NCBI GenBank assembly: GCA_000333235.1
Contig: CAPN01000019.1
Span: forward strand, 1-64,000
DNA length: 64,000 bases
Direction of reading: 5' to 3'
Source: Pseudoalteromonas luteoviolacea B = ATCC 29581
GTDB taxonomy: Bacteria; Pseudomonadota; Gammaproteobacteria; Enterobacterales; Alteromonadaceae
Shown: positions 19,023 through 28,463 of the stretch, piece by piece
Layout: the number at the start of each line of letters is the position of its first letter
Numbering within the stretch: the stretch's first letter is position 1
Position numbers and translations under genes: made by a program
The notes under the pieces: model-generated
What the model saw: the letters and a program-made list of their open reading frames with translations, nothing else
What the model was told of the DNA's origin: nothing
Database searches by the model: none

Positions 19023-19092
19023 TCACCTTCTCTCGCTCAAGCACGCAGATCTAGGTATAATTAGCGGTATTTTTAGTAATAGAGCCAAGAAA

Positions 19093-19794
19093 ATGGAAGA
19101 AAATCGCTTTCATCGTATTAAGCGCGTACTAGATAGACGCCAGACTGATTTAACGGTATGTCTTGAAGAAGTGCATAAGCATCACAATCTGTCTGCCATT
19201 ATCCGCACGGCGGATGCCGTAGGTTGTCACTATATTCATGCTGTGTGGCCACATGATCGCCGTCGCACAACCAACAACACCTCAGGTGGCAGTAAGAACT
19301 GGGTTGAAACCAAATTACATCGTTCGATTGAAGATGCTGTTGTCGATATGCGAGAGACCAATCCTGGGCTTCAGATCCTAGCCACAAACTTGAGTGATAA
19401 GGCCGTTGATTTTCGTGAAATCGATTACACTAAGCCGACAGCCATCATTGTTGGTCAAGAAAAACTTGGTATTTCAGATAAAGCGCTTGCATTAGCTGAT
19501 CACCATATAGTGGTGCCGATGGAAGGCATGGTGCAATCACTGAATGTGTCCGTTGCCACGGCACTTATTCTTTACGAAGCGCAGCGTCAACGTGCCGCTG
19601 CAGGGTTATATGAACGTACAGGTATGCTTGGTGAGGCAGTTCAACACCGATTATTGTTCGAAGGTTGTCACCCAATCATTGCCAACCGCTGTAAAGCGAA
19701 AGGTCTGCCTTATCCTCCCTTAGATGAACAGGGGGAGATTGTCGCAGATGAAGAATTTTGGCATATTCTCAAATATAAGCAGCCTAGCAACTAA
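19093..19794 (+). CDS. trmH: tRNA (guanosine(18)-2'-O)-methyltransferase
   Basis: The SPOUT-class enzyme methylates the 2'-OH of G18 in the D-loop of tRNAs. The 233-residue product (E. coli TrmH 229) shows the trefoil-knot motifs NLSAIIRTADAVG, IIVGQEKLGIS and VVPMEGMVQSLNVSVATALI. The arginine in IRTADA is the catalytic residue of the family. It is five bases upstream of recG, as in many gammaproteobacteria, and the two are cotranscribed. Confidence 0.96.
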   Translation: MEENRFHRIKRVLDRRQTDLTVCLEEVHKHHNLSAIIRTADAVGCHYIHAVWPHDRRRTTNNTSGGSKNWVETKLHRSIEDAVVDMRETNPGLQILATNLSDKAVDFREIDYTKPTAIIVGQEKLGISDKALALADHHIVVPMEGMVQSLNVSVATALILYEAQRQRAAAGLYERTGMLGEAVQHRLLFEGCHPIIANRCKAKGLPYPPLDEQGEIVADEEFWHILKYKQPSN

Positions 19795-19799
19795 TTTTC

Positions 19800-21884
19800 A
19801 TGACAAAACTATCACTGGCAAAATACCCCATCAGCGACCTAAAAGGCGTCGGCCCTAAAGTAGCTGAACGCCTGAGTAAACTGGGTGTTGCCAGTGTGCA
19901 AGATATGCTGCTGCATCTTCCTTTACGTTATGAAGATCGCACGCAAACATACCCTATAGCGTCATTAATGCCGCATACCCACGTTGCGGTTGAAGGTGAA
20001 ATTGAACACGCTGAAATTACGTTTGGCAAACGACGTATGCTCGTGTGTCGTATTAACGATAGTTCGGGGCGACTAACACTGCGTTTTTTTAATTTTTCCG
20101 CCGCGCAGAAAAATGCCATGCAAGTTGGTAGAATCATGCATTGCTTTGGCGAGGTTAGACGCGGAAAATTTGGCTTAGAAATGGCGCACCCTGAATACCG
20201 AATTAGCGATGAATATCAATCCATTGATATTCAACAAACACGACTAACACCAGTGTACTCTACGACGGAAGGACTCAAACAATTAAGTATTCGAGCTATT
20301 GCTGATCAGGCTATTGAGTTACTTGAAAAATATGGAGTTGAAGAATTACTCCCTGAACAATTTCGACCAGCTGGTCTCTCACTCACAGAAGCCATTCTAA
20401 CTTTACATCGACCACCGAAAGATGTGGAACTCGACGTACTCGACAGTGGGCAGCATCCAGCACAACAGCGTTTAGCCTTTGAGGAATTATTAGCTCAAAA
20501 TCTCAGTTTATTAAAACTCAGACAAAACGGGCAACGTGTTGACGCCGTTCCCCTTCCGATTCAATCAGAGCTAGAAACTCACTTTTTGTCGGCATTACCA
20601 TTTTCACCGACCACTGCGCAGGCTCGCGTAGTCAAAGAGATTAAACAGGATTTGAGTCTGCCCTTTCCGATGATGCGCTTGGTGCAAGGCGATGTCGGTT
20701 CAGGCAAAACTCTCGTCGCAGCCTTGTCGTCGCTCGGCGCTATTCATGCTGGTTTTCAAGTGGCATTAATGGCACCAACCGAAATTCTTTCTGAACAACA
20801 CGCACAAACGTTTAGTGACTGGTTTACCCCTCTCGGCATTACCGTGGTATGGCTAGGTGGTAAAAGTAAAGGTAAGGAACGTGCGCATACTCTGGAGATG
20901 ATAAAAAGTGGCGAAGCACAAATGGTTATTGGTACGCACGCACTCTTCCAAGAGCAAGTTGAGTTTAAAAACTTAGCGCTCATCATTATTGATGAACAGC
21001 ATCGCTTTGGTGTACATCAACGTTTGATGCTGCGAGAAAAAGGAAAATTCAATAACTGTTACCCTCATCAACTGGTGATGACCGCAACACCTATCCCTCG
21101 CACCCTTGCCATGACAGCGTATGCGGATCTAGAAACGTCAATAATCGATGAGCTACCGCCTGGACGAACACCAATCCAAACTGTTGCCGTACCCGATACC
21201 CGTCGTGAAGAAGTGATTGAGCGGGTGAGGATTGCTTGCACAGAGCAAAAACGTCAAGTTTATTGGGTATGCACGCTTATCGAAGAATCTGAAGCGCTGC
21301 AATGCCAAGCTGCGGAAGATGCGCAAATTGCACTTAGTGAGATGCTTCCTGAATTATCCGTCAGTTTAGTTCACGGTCGCATGAAAGCGGCAGAAAAACA
21401 ATCGATCATGGCGGACTTCAAAGCTGGTTTAAGTGATGTCTTAGTCGCCACAACCGTCATTGAAGTCGGGGTAGATGTGCCCAATGCAAGTTTGATCATT
21501 ATTGAAAACCCCGAGCGACTTGGTCTTGCACAATTACACCAACTTCGAGGCCGAGTTGGCCGAGGCGCTATCGCCTCGCACTGCTTATTGCTATACCACG
21601 CGCCACTATCTCACACAGCACAGCAACGGTTAGCGGTACTTCGCGATAGTAACGATGGATTTATTATCGCTGAGCGCGATCTCGAGATCCGAGGGCCTGG
21701 TGAAGTGCTTGGCACAAAACAAACCGGCTTAGCCGAATTCAAAATCGCAGATCTTAATCGCGACAAAGCCATGCTAGGCCAAGTAAGGCAAGTTGCAAAA
21801 CACCTGATAGCCCACTTTCCTGCTACCGCCGATGCACTAGAGCGTCGCTGGTTAGGGAATCGACAGCACTTTGCTATGGCCTAA
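19800..21884 (+). CDS. recG: ATP-dependent DNA helicase RecG
   Basis: This branch-migration helicase remodels stalled forks and Holliday junctions. The 694-residue protein (E. coli 693) has an N-terminal wedge/OB domain (about 1-150) and superfamily 2 motors: Walker A GDVGSGKTLVA, DEQH box IIDEQHRFGV, MTATPIPRTLAMT, VHGRMKAAEK, and QLHQLRGRVGRG as motif VI. The C-terminal TRG-like region DRFII...RDLEIRGPGEVLGTKQ is typical. The gene is complete. Confidence 0.97.
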   Translation: MTKLSLAKYPISDLKGVGPKVAERLSKLGVASVQDMLLHLPLRYEDRTQTYPIASLMPHTHVAVEGEIEHAEITFGKRRMLVCRINDSSGRLTLRFFNFSAAQKNAMQVGRIMHCFGEVRRGKFGLEMAHPEYRISDEYQSIDIQQTRLTPVYSTTEGLKQLSIRAIADQAIELLEKYGVEELLPEQFRPAGLSLTEAILTLHRPPKDVELDVLDSGQHPAQQRLAFEELLAQNLSLLKLRQNGQRVDAVPLPIQSELETHFLSALPFSPTTAQARVVKEIKQDLSLPFPMMRLVQGDVGSGKTLVAALSSLGAIHAGFQVALMAPTEILSEQHAQTFSDWFTPLGITVVWLGGKSKGKERAHTLEMIKSGEAQMVIGTHALFQEQVEFKNLALIIIDEQHRFGVHQRLMLREKGKFNNCYPHQLVMTATPIPRTLAMTAYADLETSIIDELPPGRTPIQTVAVPDTRREEVIERVRIACTEQKRQVYWVCTLIEESEALQCQAAEDAQIALSEMLPELSVSLVHGRMKAAEKQSIMADFKAGLSDVLVATTVIEVGVDVPNASLIIIENPERLGLAQLHQLRGRVGRGAIASHCLLLYHAPLSHTAQQRLAVLRDSNDGFIIAERDLEIRGPGEVLGTKQTGLAEFKIADLNRDKAMLGQVRQVAKHLIAHFPATADALERRWLGNRQHFAMA

Positions 21885-21894
21885 ATAGTAGCAT

Positions 21895-21919
21895 AAAAAA
21901 AGCGCCCAATGGCGCTTTC
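21895..21919. terminator. Shared terminator between recG and the porin gene
   Basis: AAAGCGCC/GGCGCTTT with a CAAT loop lies between the convergent genes. The seven-base A-run on its left becomes a T-run for minus-strand transcripts, so it should end porin transcription strongly and recG more weakly. Confidence 0.8.
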
Positions 21920-21943
21920 CTATTTACCGTGATTGCTTCTGAA

Positions 21944-22861
21944 TTAGAAGCTGTATTGCATACCAATACCAAAATACGTATCTTCAGTTTGGCTATCTGC
22001 ATCAAATGTTGAATAGAAACCATATAACTTAGCTTCTTTGCTTAGCTTGTGGTCGATACCAAGAGAAATGCCATCTAGACTGTCTGCACCATCTACGTCC
22101 ATTGTTTGATATTGTACTTTAAACGTATTTGCACCCATTGAGTAAGCCGCATTGAGTAAGTAACCATCAGCATCTGCTGTGCCATCGACTTTCTCTTGAG
22201 TTTGGTACATTGCACCAAGTTTAACGCCGGATACTTTCGTGTGAACACCAAAGCGCACTGCGTCATACCCTTTTACTTCGCTATCTGCAGCTAAAGAAAC
22301 GTAAACGTTGCTGTTTTTAAGACCTGAATCACCATACGTTACTGCTGTAGACACACCTGACTTACCGTCTGAGGTATCTTTGGCAATATACGTGGCAAGG
22401 AAACGGAAACCATTTAAGTCCATTGACTTATAGCTGACTGTGTCACCTAAACGGTTTTCACCTTTAAATAAACGCTTAATGTCACCTTCAAGGTCGTTGA
22501 AAAGATCGAGTTTACCCTGTGACTGTTTAAACGCGGTGTCGTTACGACCAACAACCACTTCACCAAAACCGCCTTTCAAACCTACGTACTGGTTACGCGC
22601 TTTGATGTTATCACCTTCGTCATCAGCTACATCAACTTGAAATTCCATTTTGTAGATAACTTCTAAACCATTGTCTAGCTTTTCAGAACCTTTCACACCA
22701 AAACGAGATGCATTGCTCTTAATCTCCGTTGTGCTGCCTTCGCCTTCGTCTGACGATTGCACACTTACATTTGCGCGACCATAAACGTCAACATTCGCTA
22801 CAGCAGAACCAGATACACCAGCTAGAATCGCGAGTAAAAGCGCTGATTTAGTGAATTTCAT
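21944..22861 (-). CDS. Outer-membrane general porin
   Basis: The 305-residue precursor has a signal peptide of about 22 residues ending ...GSAVA before NVDVYGRANVS. Alternating beta-strands follow, including FGEVVVGRNDTAFK, the segment at the constriction loop in Gram-negative porins. It ends in YSF, the aromatic C-terminal residue needed for BAM recognition. It probably forms a trimeric 16-strand diffusion pore for small solutes. It is monocistronic with an A+T-rich 199-base upstream region that should carry its promoter. Confidence 0.9.
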   Translation of the reverse strand: MKFTKSALLLAILAGVSGSAVANVDVYGRANVSVQSSDEGEGSTTEIKSNASRFGVKGSEKLDNGLEVIYKMEFQVDVADDEGDNIKARNQYVGLKGGFGEVVVGRNDTAFKQSQGKLDLFNDLEGDIKRLFKGENRLGDTVSYKSMDLNGFRFLATYIAKDTSDGKSGVSTAVTYGDSGLKNSNVYVSLAADSEVKGYDAVRFGVHTKVSGVKLGAMYQTQEKVDGTADADGYLLNAAYSMGANTFKVQYQTMDVDGADSLDGISLGIDHKLSKEAKLYGFYSTFDADSQTEDTYFGIGMQYSF

Positions 22862-23060
22862 TTTTTAATCCTCAATATCGCAACACAGAAATAATTTAAC
22901 GAGGAGCATTGTGTCAGCGCTTAATGACAAAAATATTACAAGCAGTCATTTTTGAAAGAAAACCGCAATTTATTTGCAATAAAAGCGTAACCAATTAAGG
23001 TAAACACTTATCTATCAGTGATTTAAAATATAAGCATTTGTCCAGCGATTGAAATAAAAA

Positions 23061-23924
23061 TCACACCTTTTGGTCATAGTCGTTAAGGTGTTCAAGCAGA
23101 GCAACCATTTTTTCAATGTGATCTTTCTGATCATTATCTCGATGATATGCAACGAATACTTCGCGAGAAGTCATAGAGACATCCTCTACTCGATGCAATT
23201 GGCCAGATAAAATGTATTCTTTTGCCAACTTTTCAGGCATAAAAACATTCCCACCGCATTGTAAGATCAGATCCATTGCAATACGGCCTGTACTGGTTCT
23301 AAAGAATGGGGGGGTACTACCTGTAAATTGTTTTGCATGCCACAGTGAAAACGCCGTTCCCCAATCAACATAAACATAATGGCGTTCAAAGAACTCTTCT
23401 TTACTTAAACCGGGAAAGGTACTAACAGGAATAATAGCCAGATCTGTAATTGGGTGAACGACTAATTCATCCACTTTTGGTGGATCGAATAACACCGCAA
23501 GATCAATCGTTCGCTCCAACAGCAAACGCGTACTTTCCTGCTGTGCCTTTACTTCTGCCATAAGTGAGACATCAGGCATTGCCGACACAATATGATTAAT
23601 GCCGAACTGTAAGAACGCATCCCAAATATTGGGCGTTCCGGCCAAAGACAATTGTTTATGCATATTATTTGCGAGCGCAACATCGACTTTCGCGCGCTGC
23701 ATGCCAGTTAAGATCAATTTTGCATGTGGTAACAGACGCTCACCTGGAGCAGTGAGTTGAATATTGTTGCGTTGACGAACAAATAAATTCACTCCGAGGC
23801 TTTGTTCTAATTGACGAATACGAAAGCTCACGGCAGACTGAGTGATATACAAGTTTTCAGCAGCTCGACCAAAGTGACGGGTTCGAACTACCTCAACAAA
23901 CGTTTTCAATAAATCTATATCCAC
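23061..23924 (-). CDS. hdfR: LysR-family regulator HdfR
   Basis: The 287-residue LysR-type regulator has an N-terminal HTH (LLKTFVEVVRTRHFGRAAEN; ITQSAVSFRIRQLEQSLG) that is very close to what I know of enterobacterial HdfR (flhDC repressor), and a periplasmic-binding-like sensor domain. The divergent maoP-like gene, exactly as in E. coli, supports the assignment. The targets in this organism are unknown; control of flagellar genes is only known for E. coli. Confidence 0.85.
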   Translation of the reverse strand: MDIDLLKTFVEVVRTRHFGRAAENLYITQSAVSFRIRQLEQSLGVNLFVRQRNNIQLTAPGERLLPHAKLILTGMQRAKVDVALANNMHKQLSLAGTPNIWDAFLQFGINHIVSAMPDVSLMAEVKAQQESTRLLLERTIDLAVLFDPPKVDELVVHPITDLAIIPVSTFPGLSKEEFFERHYVYVDWGTAFSLWHAKQFTGSTPPFFRTSTGRIAMDLILQCGGNVFMPEKLAKEYILSGQLHRVEDVSMTSREVFVAYHRDNDQKDHIEKMVALLEHLNDYDQKV

Positions 23925-24014
23925 AAATTTATCCTTTCGATAAAAAAATCTTGTTTAAAAAATCCGCCGTCCTAGTCCATACTCCAGCCAGATGGAAGAT
24001 CATAGGAATCAGTC
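23925..24014. promoter_or_regulatory. hdfR-maoP intergenic region, possible maoS-like site
   Basis: The 90-base spacer between hdfR and maoP must contain both promoters. In E. coli the cis site maoS, required with MaoP for macrodomain organisation, lies in this region. A single GATC is present at 23998-24001. I cannot align an exact maoS sequence by eye, so the site is a positional prediction. Confidence 0.35.
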
Positions 24015-24383
24015 ATGAACAACAATTTACCTGAATTACGAAATGCCTTTGCAAGCGCAAAGCAATTTTATGACGATGCGAATTTTCCTCGTGGATTTGC
24101 GCGTAGTGGAAACTTTACCATTGTCGAAGCCGACATACTCGCTAACCACGGTGCTGTCCTAAAGGGGTTATACAGCAAAACGTTAGAGCCGCAAAATAGT
24201 TTTCATACCCAATTTGTCCACGTAATGGAAAATGGTTTAGAACCAACCAATGCGTTCGAACGTACTTGGATAAAGTATCTAAAACTCACGACAAACAAAG
24301 CAAAATTCCATACGTTGTTTGGTCGTTCACGTTTGGTTGCGGATAATACACCAATCGCAGTCACAAGCGATGACGATTATTAA
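24015..24383 (+). CDS. maoP: MaoP/YifE (DUF413) macrodomain organisation protein
   Basis: The 122-residue protein matches the MaoP pattern: a conserved NFPRGFARSGNFTIVEADIL segment (E. coli has HYPRGFSRHGDFTI...EA), then ERTWIKYLKLT and KFHTLFGRSR near the C-terminus. In E. coli MaoP acts with the maoS site to limit long-range contacts of the Ori macrodomain. It is divergent from hdfR, as in E. coli, and is followed by its own terminator. Confidence 0.88.
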   Translation: MNNNLPELRNAFASAKQFYDDANFPRGFARSGNFTIVEADILANHGAVLKGLYSKTLEPQNSFHTQFVHVMENGLEPTNAFERTWIKYLKLTTNKAKFHTLFGRSRLVADNTPIAVTSDDDY

Positions 24384-24397
24384 GCGTTTCTAGCTGC

Positions 24398-24424
24398 AAA
24401 AAAGCTCGCTTCTGCGAGCTTTTG
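24398..24424 (+). terminator. Rho-independent terminator after maoP
   Basis: The stem AAAAGCTCGC/GCGAGCTTTT with a four-base TTCT loop starts about 15 bases after the maoP stop. Confidence 0.85.
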
Positions 24425-24575
24425 TATTTAACGCCTAGGCTTATTTTTTAGGTGAAGAAGTATCTATCCTGTCTACGTGAAGATACGTGATAACAACTAG
24501 ATTAGGTATAAATCCAGAATTAATTGCTTTTTTGTCCAATCAGCATTAATAATTAAGAAAAATAAGCGTGAAAAG

Positions 24576-25823
24576 TTGACGTTATTTGTGACCCCAAAAG
24601 TTTTAATTATTGAAGACACGCCGACGATAGCAAAAGTGCAAAAACACATCGCTTTGTCAGTCGGGTATGACGTGGATGTGGCAACCACATTAAAAGAAGC
24701 CACTGACTTTATTAAAACTAATCAATACTTTTGTGCGGTTGTCGATTTTATTTTACCTGATGCGCCAAACGGCGAAGCCATTCCCATTACAATCAAAGCT
24801 GAAATTCCCACCATTGTAATGACAGGTAATATTGACGACACAACACGAACTGCTGTTGAACGTTTTCCTATTATTGATTACATCACCAAAGAGCATAAGC
24901 AAGCCTATCACTACTTAAAAAAGCAATTACAACGCTTGCCTAAAAATGAACACATATCCATTTTAGTCGTAGAAGATTCAACGCCTGCACGCAACTTCAT
25001 AAAAGCGTTGCTGCTAAGGCAAAAATACAAAGTATATGAAGCATACGATGGTCAAAATGCGCTCGACATACTCGCTGAAAACCCAGAGATCAGCGTGATC
25101 ATTACTGACTACGAAATGCCTAATATCAATGGCGCGGAATTGTGTGTCGAAGTGCGCCGTAAACACAATGACGAAGACATCGCGATCATTGGCATTTCAA
25201 GTTCAGACAAGGCCCTATTATCGGCACGATTTATAAAAAGTGGCGCGAATGATTATTTACGTAAACCATTTAATAATGAAGAGTTTTATTGCCGACTGAG
25301 CCAAAACGTCGACATGCTAGAAAACATTGCTACCATTCGCCGCCAAGCAAATACCGACTATCTCACTGATTTGCCTAACCGCCGCTATTTTTTTGAAGAA
25401 GCACACAAGTTACTTAAGATCGATGAAAAAAACCATGCCCCTCCCTGTGTTGCTATGATGGACATCGACCATTTCAAAGCCATCAATGACAATTATGGTC
25501 ACGATGCAGGTGATGCTGTGTTGCAAGCACTCTCACGCGCTTTCAAAAAGTTTTTTCCTAACGAGCTAATTGCGCGCATGGGGGGTGAGGAGTTTGTAGT
25601 GTTTTTTACTTCGGCCACTAAAACCTCGGCAAAAAAACAATTAGAACTCTTTTTAGTTTACGTTCAGAAAAACAGCGCTTCATTTACTGACTTTAAAATT
25701 CCTTTTACGCTTTCTGCCGGATTATCCCTTGAACCTGTCTACGACATCGATAAAGTTCTAAAAGACGCGGATATTAAACTGTATGCAGCAAAAGAAGGCG
25801 GAAGGAATCGCTTGGTTGTTTAA
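24576..25823 (+). CDS. Two-receiver response regulator with GGDEF domain
   Basis: The 415-residue protein has two receiver domains and a diguanylate cyclase. REC1 (about 8-120) has IIEDT and the phosphoacceptor D57 in VVDFILPD. REC2 (about 127-245) has VVEDS and the acceptor in IITDYEMPN. The GGDEF domain (about 255-415) has the active-site variant GGEEF, which is normally active, and DYLTDLPNRRYFFEEA at its start. It should make c-di-GMP under control of a histidine kinase not encoded nearby. The start is uncertain: TTG 24576 or GTG 24588, with no strong ribosome-binding site before either. Confidence 0.9.
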   Translation: MTLFVTPKVLIIEDTPTIAKVQKHIALSVGYDVDVATTLKEATDFIKTNQYFCAVVDFILPDAPNGEAIPITIKAEIPTIVMTGNIDDTTRTAVERFPIIDYITKEHKQAYHYLKKQLQRLPKNEHISILVVEDSTPARNFIKALLLRQKYKVYEAYDGQNALDILAENPEISVIITDYEMPNINGAELCVEVRRKHNDEDIAIIGISSSDKALLSARFIKSGANDYLRKPFNNEEFYCRLSQNVDMLENIATIRRQANTDYLTDLPNRRYFFEEAHKLLKIDEKNHAPPCVAMMDIDHFKAINDNYGHDAGDAVLQALSRAFKKFFPNELIARMGGEEFVVFFTSATKTSAKKQLELFLVYVQKNSASFTDFKIPFTLSAGLSLEPVYDIDKVLKDADIKLYAAKEGGRNRLVV

Positions 25824-25875
25824 TACCAAGCGATTTGATTATGTATTACTCAATCTGAAGTTCAACGTATTGTGA

Positions 25876-28308
25876 TTAAATTGGTGAGCCTGGTGGAATT
25901 GGCAGAATTTTAAACGAGTCAGACCATTTACCATGCTCTTCAAACCAACGTAGTTGTTCAGCTAAATAGACTTTAAACGCTGATTTACCTTGTTTATTGC
26001 TATCGAATAAAGACGACTCTTCTGGCAACTCGCTGAGTTTACGCACAAAACGGCGCAACTGAGCTTGAGCTTCTGGGGAAACGTCATTGCTTACGCTTAA
26101 TTCCGCTAATTGTTTTGCCGTCATCAGTTGTAAGCGCTGAGAAATCAACAGTGCTAAGCCATTGGCTTCGTCTTGTTCAAATACATGCTGATAGGTGCGC
26201 ATCAATAACGTATCAAGACCAAATGCTTTTGGATCACGGGCTTTTTGTTCTAATACTCGGTTGATCCGTTCAGGATGAAGCAACAAAGATAACGTATGAG
26301 AGATCGCAACCTCAGGAAGCGCTAGCGCATCAAACGTTAAGCCTGTGCGTCCCTTAACGCTCTCTCGAGTTTTGTATTCACCATACGCTTTAGGAGGTAA
26401 AAGCGTGAGCACGGATTCAGGGATCACCAGCTCAGAGGGCGAAAGCGACTTTAATACCGCTTTTAACGCCGCTAATTGAGTTTCTCGATTAACGGTGACC
26501 ACACCACTTGGCGCCTTACCCATTTCACGCACTTCATAATGATATTCTGCTCCACCGACCAATTTAACCGCCGCTTCAACTTGATAGCGGTGGAATAAAT
26601 ACAGCGGTACTAAACGCTCTTCTAACTGCGACAGTGCCTCGCCGGCTTGCAGATTTTCAATCCCAAAACGCGCCATGGCTTTTTGACGAACCATCAATAC
26701 TCGCTGTAATTCTGTTGCGGGATCATTACCATTGTCCCATAAATGAGCCGTCGGATGGCTTCCGCCTTGAGCTCTTGCATCAGCATCTGAGATAAACTCT
26801 AAACCAAGTGATTTATTTTTAGCAATTACCTCGTTCAATGCCGCTCTCTCATCTGCATTGGCGTAATCGCCATAACCATATTTCACCACTTGTTTGTCCC
26901 AAAGCCCAATGCCCTTAGCATAACCTTGCGATACATCGAGTTCACCAGCGTCATTAAGACTCAGTAACGGATGTGGATAATCCATGACCGAGGCTCTATC
27001 TTTGATCGAGGCCGAGAAGTTATGAGCAATTCCCAATGTATGGCCAATTTCATGGGCACTTAACTGACGAATACGGTCTAGGGCCATATCTTGCAAGACT
27101 TGTGTGACTTCATCACCTTGTTTAAATGGCGCGGCTAAAGACTGAGCAATTAGAATATCTTGGCGCACTCGCAATGAACCTAGCGTGACATGCCCCTTTA
27201 ATATTTCACCTGTACGAGGATCGATAACAGACGCGCCATATGACCAGCCTCGAGTTGCTCTATGCACCCACTGGATCACGTTATAACGAATGTCCATTGG
27301 ATCAGCCGTGTCAGGTAACATTTTGACTTGAAACGCGTTCTTATATCCGGCAGCTTCAAATGCCTGATCCCACCAACGGGCTCCATCTAACAACGCACTG
27401 CGCACCGGTTCTGGCACACCAGGATCCAGATAATATACGATCGGCTCAACTGGCTCACTCATCGCTGCATTAGGGTCTTTTTTGCTGAGGCGATGCCTTG
27501 GAATGTAACGAATAAACATCGAACTGCCTAAAGGTGCAGAGTAATCTTTATGTTCAATGCTCCAAAAACCAGATTGAGGATGGAAAACACGAGGCTGATA
27601 ATTTTCGTCAGGCAATTCAATTAGAGAATGATGTTGATGCAGTGTGATTACATTCGGATCGGCACTAACTTGGCGCACATATTCACCAGGATCACGTCCT
27701 GTGAATGTTAACATTGCTTCAAGTTCAGTATTTTTAACGAACGCCTTAGAACGCGGTAAATGAACACTACTGCGGGATCCTTCCAAAGCAAAACTGCCTT
27801 GTTTTGTTGCAGCCAAACGCGCACTTACACCATGCACATCCGACAATAAATAGGGCGTATAATCAATCAATACACTGTCTTGATCTTCAGCAACCACCTT
27901 AAATCCATACAACACACTCGAGGCAAATGCCTCTTTTACACTTTGCTTTTCAGCGCTGTTATTGGCACTGGCACGATAATACGTATTGAGTGCTTTCAGC
28001 ATGACTTTGTCGCCAGTGCGCTCGAATTGAACGATGTAGGTGTTACCAAGCTGCCCTCTATCAAGGCCGATGTCATTCGAACCTAAGCCATAAGGCAAAC
28101 TGTGTTGCAGTAAAAATGGGTTATTGAGTTTATCTACATCCAGATAAACATTTGCCGTTTGAGGGTCAATATAAAAACCGTAAAAACCAGGAAAATGGTT
28201 AAATGTTTCAGTAAACGAGTCAATAGACTTAATTGCTGCGTGCGCTTGAGTTATCATAGTAACGAGCAAAGCAGCAGCGAAGTGCTTTAATATTTTTAAT
28301 TTTGGCAT
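25876..28308 (-). CDS. Secreted zinc-dependent metalloprotease (DUF5117/DUF4953-like)
   Basis: The 810-residue protein has a signal peptide (about residues 1-24, ending QAHA) and the extended zinc motif HEIGHTLGIAH at about 417-427, typical of metzincins: three histidines and the catalytic glutamate. The upstream region DPGVPEPVRSALLDGARWWDQAFEAAG is typical of this bacterial metalloprotease family. The end is rich in helices. It probably acts in the periplasm or outside the cell; the substrate is unknown. It is monocistronic. Confidence 0.85.
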   Translation of the reverse strand: MPKLKILKHFAAALLVTMITQAHAAIKSIDSFTETFNHFPGFYGFYIDPQTANVYLDVDKLNNPFLLQHSLPYGLGSNDIGLDRGQLGNTYIVQFERTGDKVMLKALNTYYRASANNSAEKQSVKEAFASSVLYGFKVVAEDQDSVLIDYTPYLLSDVHGVSARLAATKQGSFALEGSRSSVHLPRSKAFVKNTELEAMLTFTGRDPGEYVRQVSADPNVITLHQHHSLIELPDENYQPRVFHPQSGFWSIEHKDYSAPLGSSMFIRYIPRHRLSKKDPNAAMSEPVEPIVYYLDPGVPEPVRSALLDGARWWDQAFEAAGYKNAFQVKMLPDTADPMDIRYNVIQWVHRATRGWSYGASVIDPRTGEILKGHVTLGSLRVRQDILIAQSLAAPFKQGDEVTQVLQDMALDRIRQLSAHEIGHTLGIAHNFSASIKDRASVMDYPHPLLSLNDAGELDVSQGYAKGIGLWDKQVVKYGYGDYANADERAALNEVIAKNKSLGLEFISDADARAQGGSHPTAHLWDNGNDPATELQRVLMVRQKAMARFGIENLQAGEALSQLEERLVPLYLFHRYQVEAAVKLVGGAEYHYEVREMGKAPSGVVTVNRETQLAALKAVLKSLSPSELVIPESVLTLLPPKAYGEYKTRESVKGRTGLTFDALALPEVAISHTLSLLLHPERINRVLEQKARDPKAFGLDTLLMRTYQHVFEQDEANGLALLISQRLQLMTAKQLAELSVSNDVSPEAQAQLRRFVRKLSELPEESSLFDSNKQGKSAFKVYLAEQLRWFEEHGKWSDSFKILPIPPGSPI

Positions 28309-28463
28309 AAGCTTATCTTTGTTAAGTCGGGTTTGAATAGTTGTACCTTAAGTATATTAAGATGGTATACAAAATACAGCTTATTTAGACAAAAAATCAG
28401 CGCGGTTTGTTGTCTCTCTCACACTATACATGACGGCAAACATAACGTTATCAGGACTTTATA

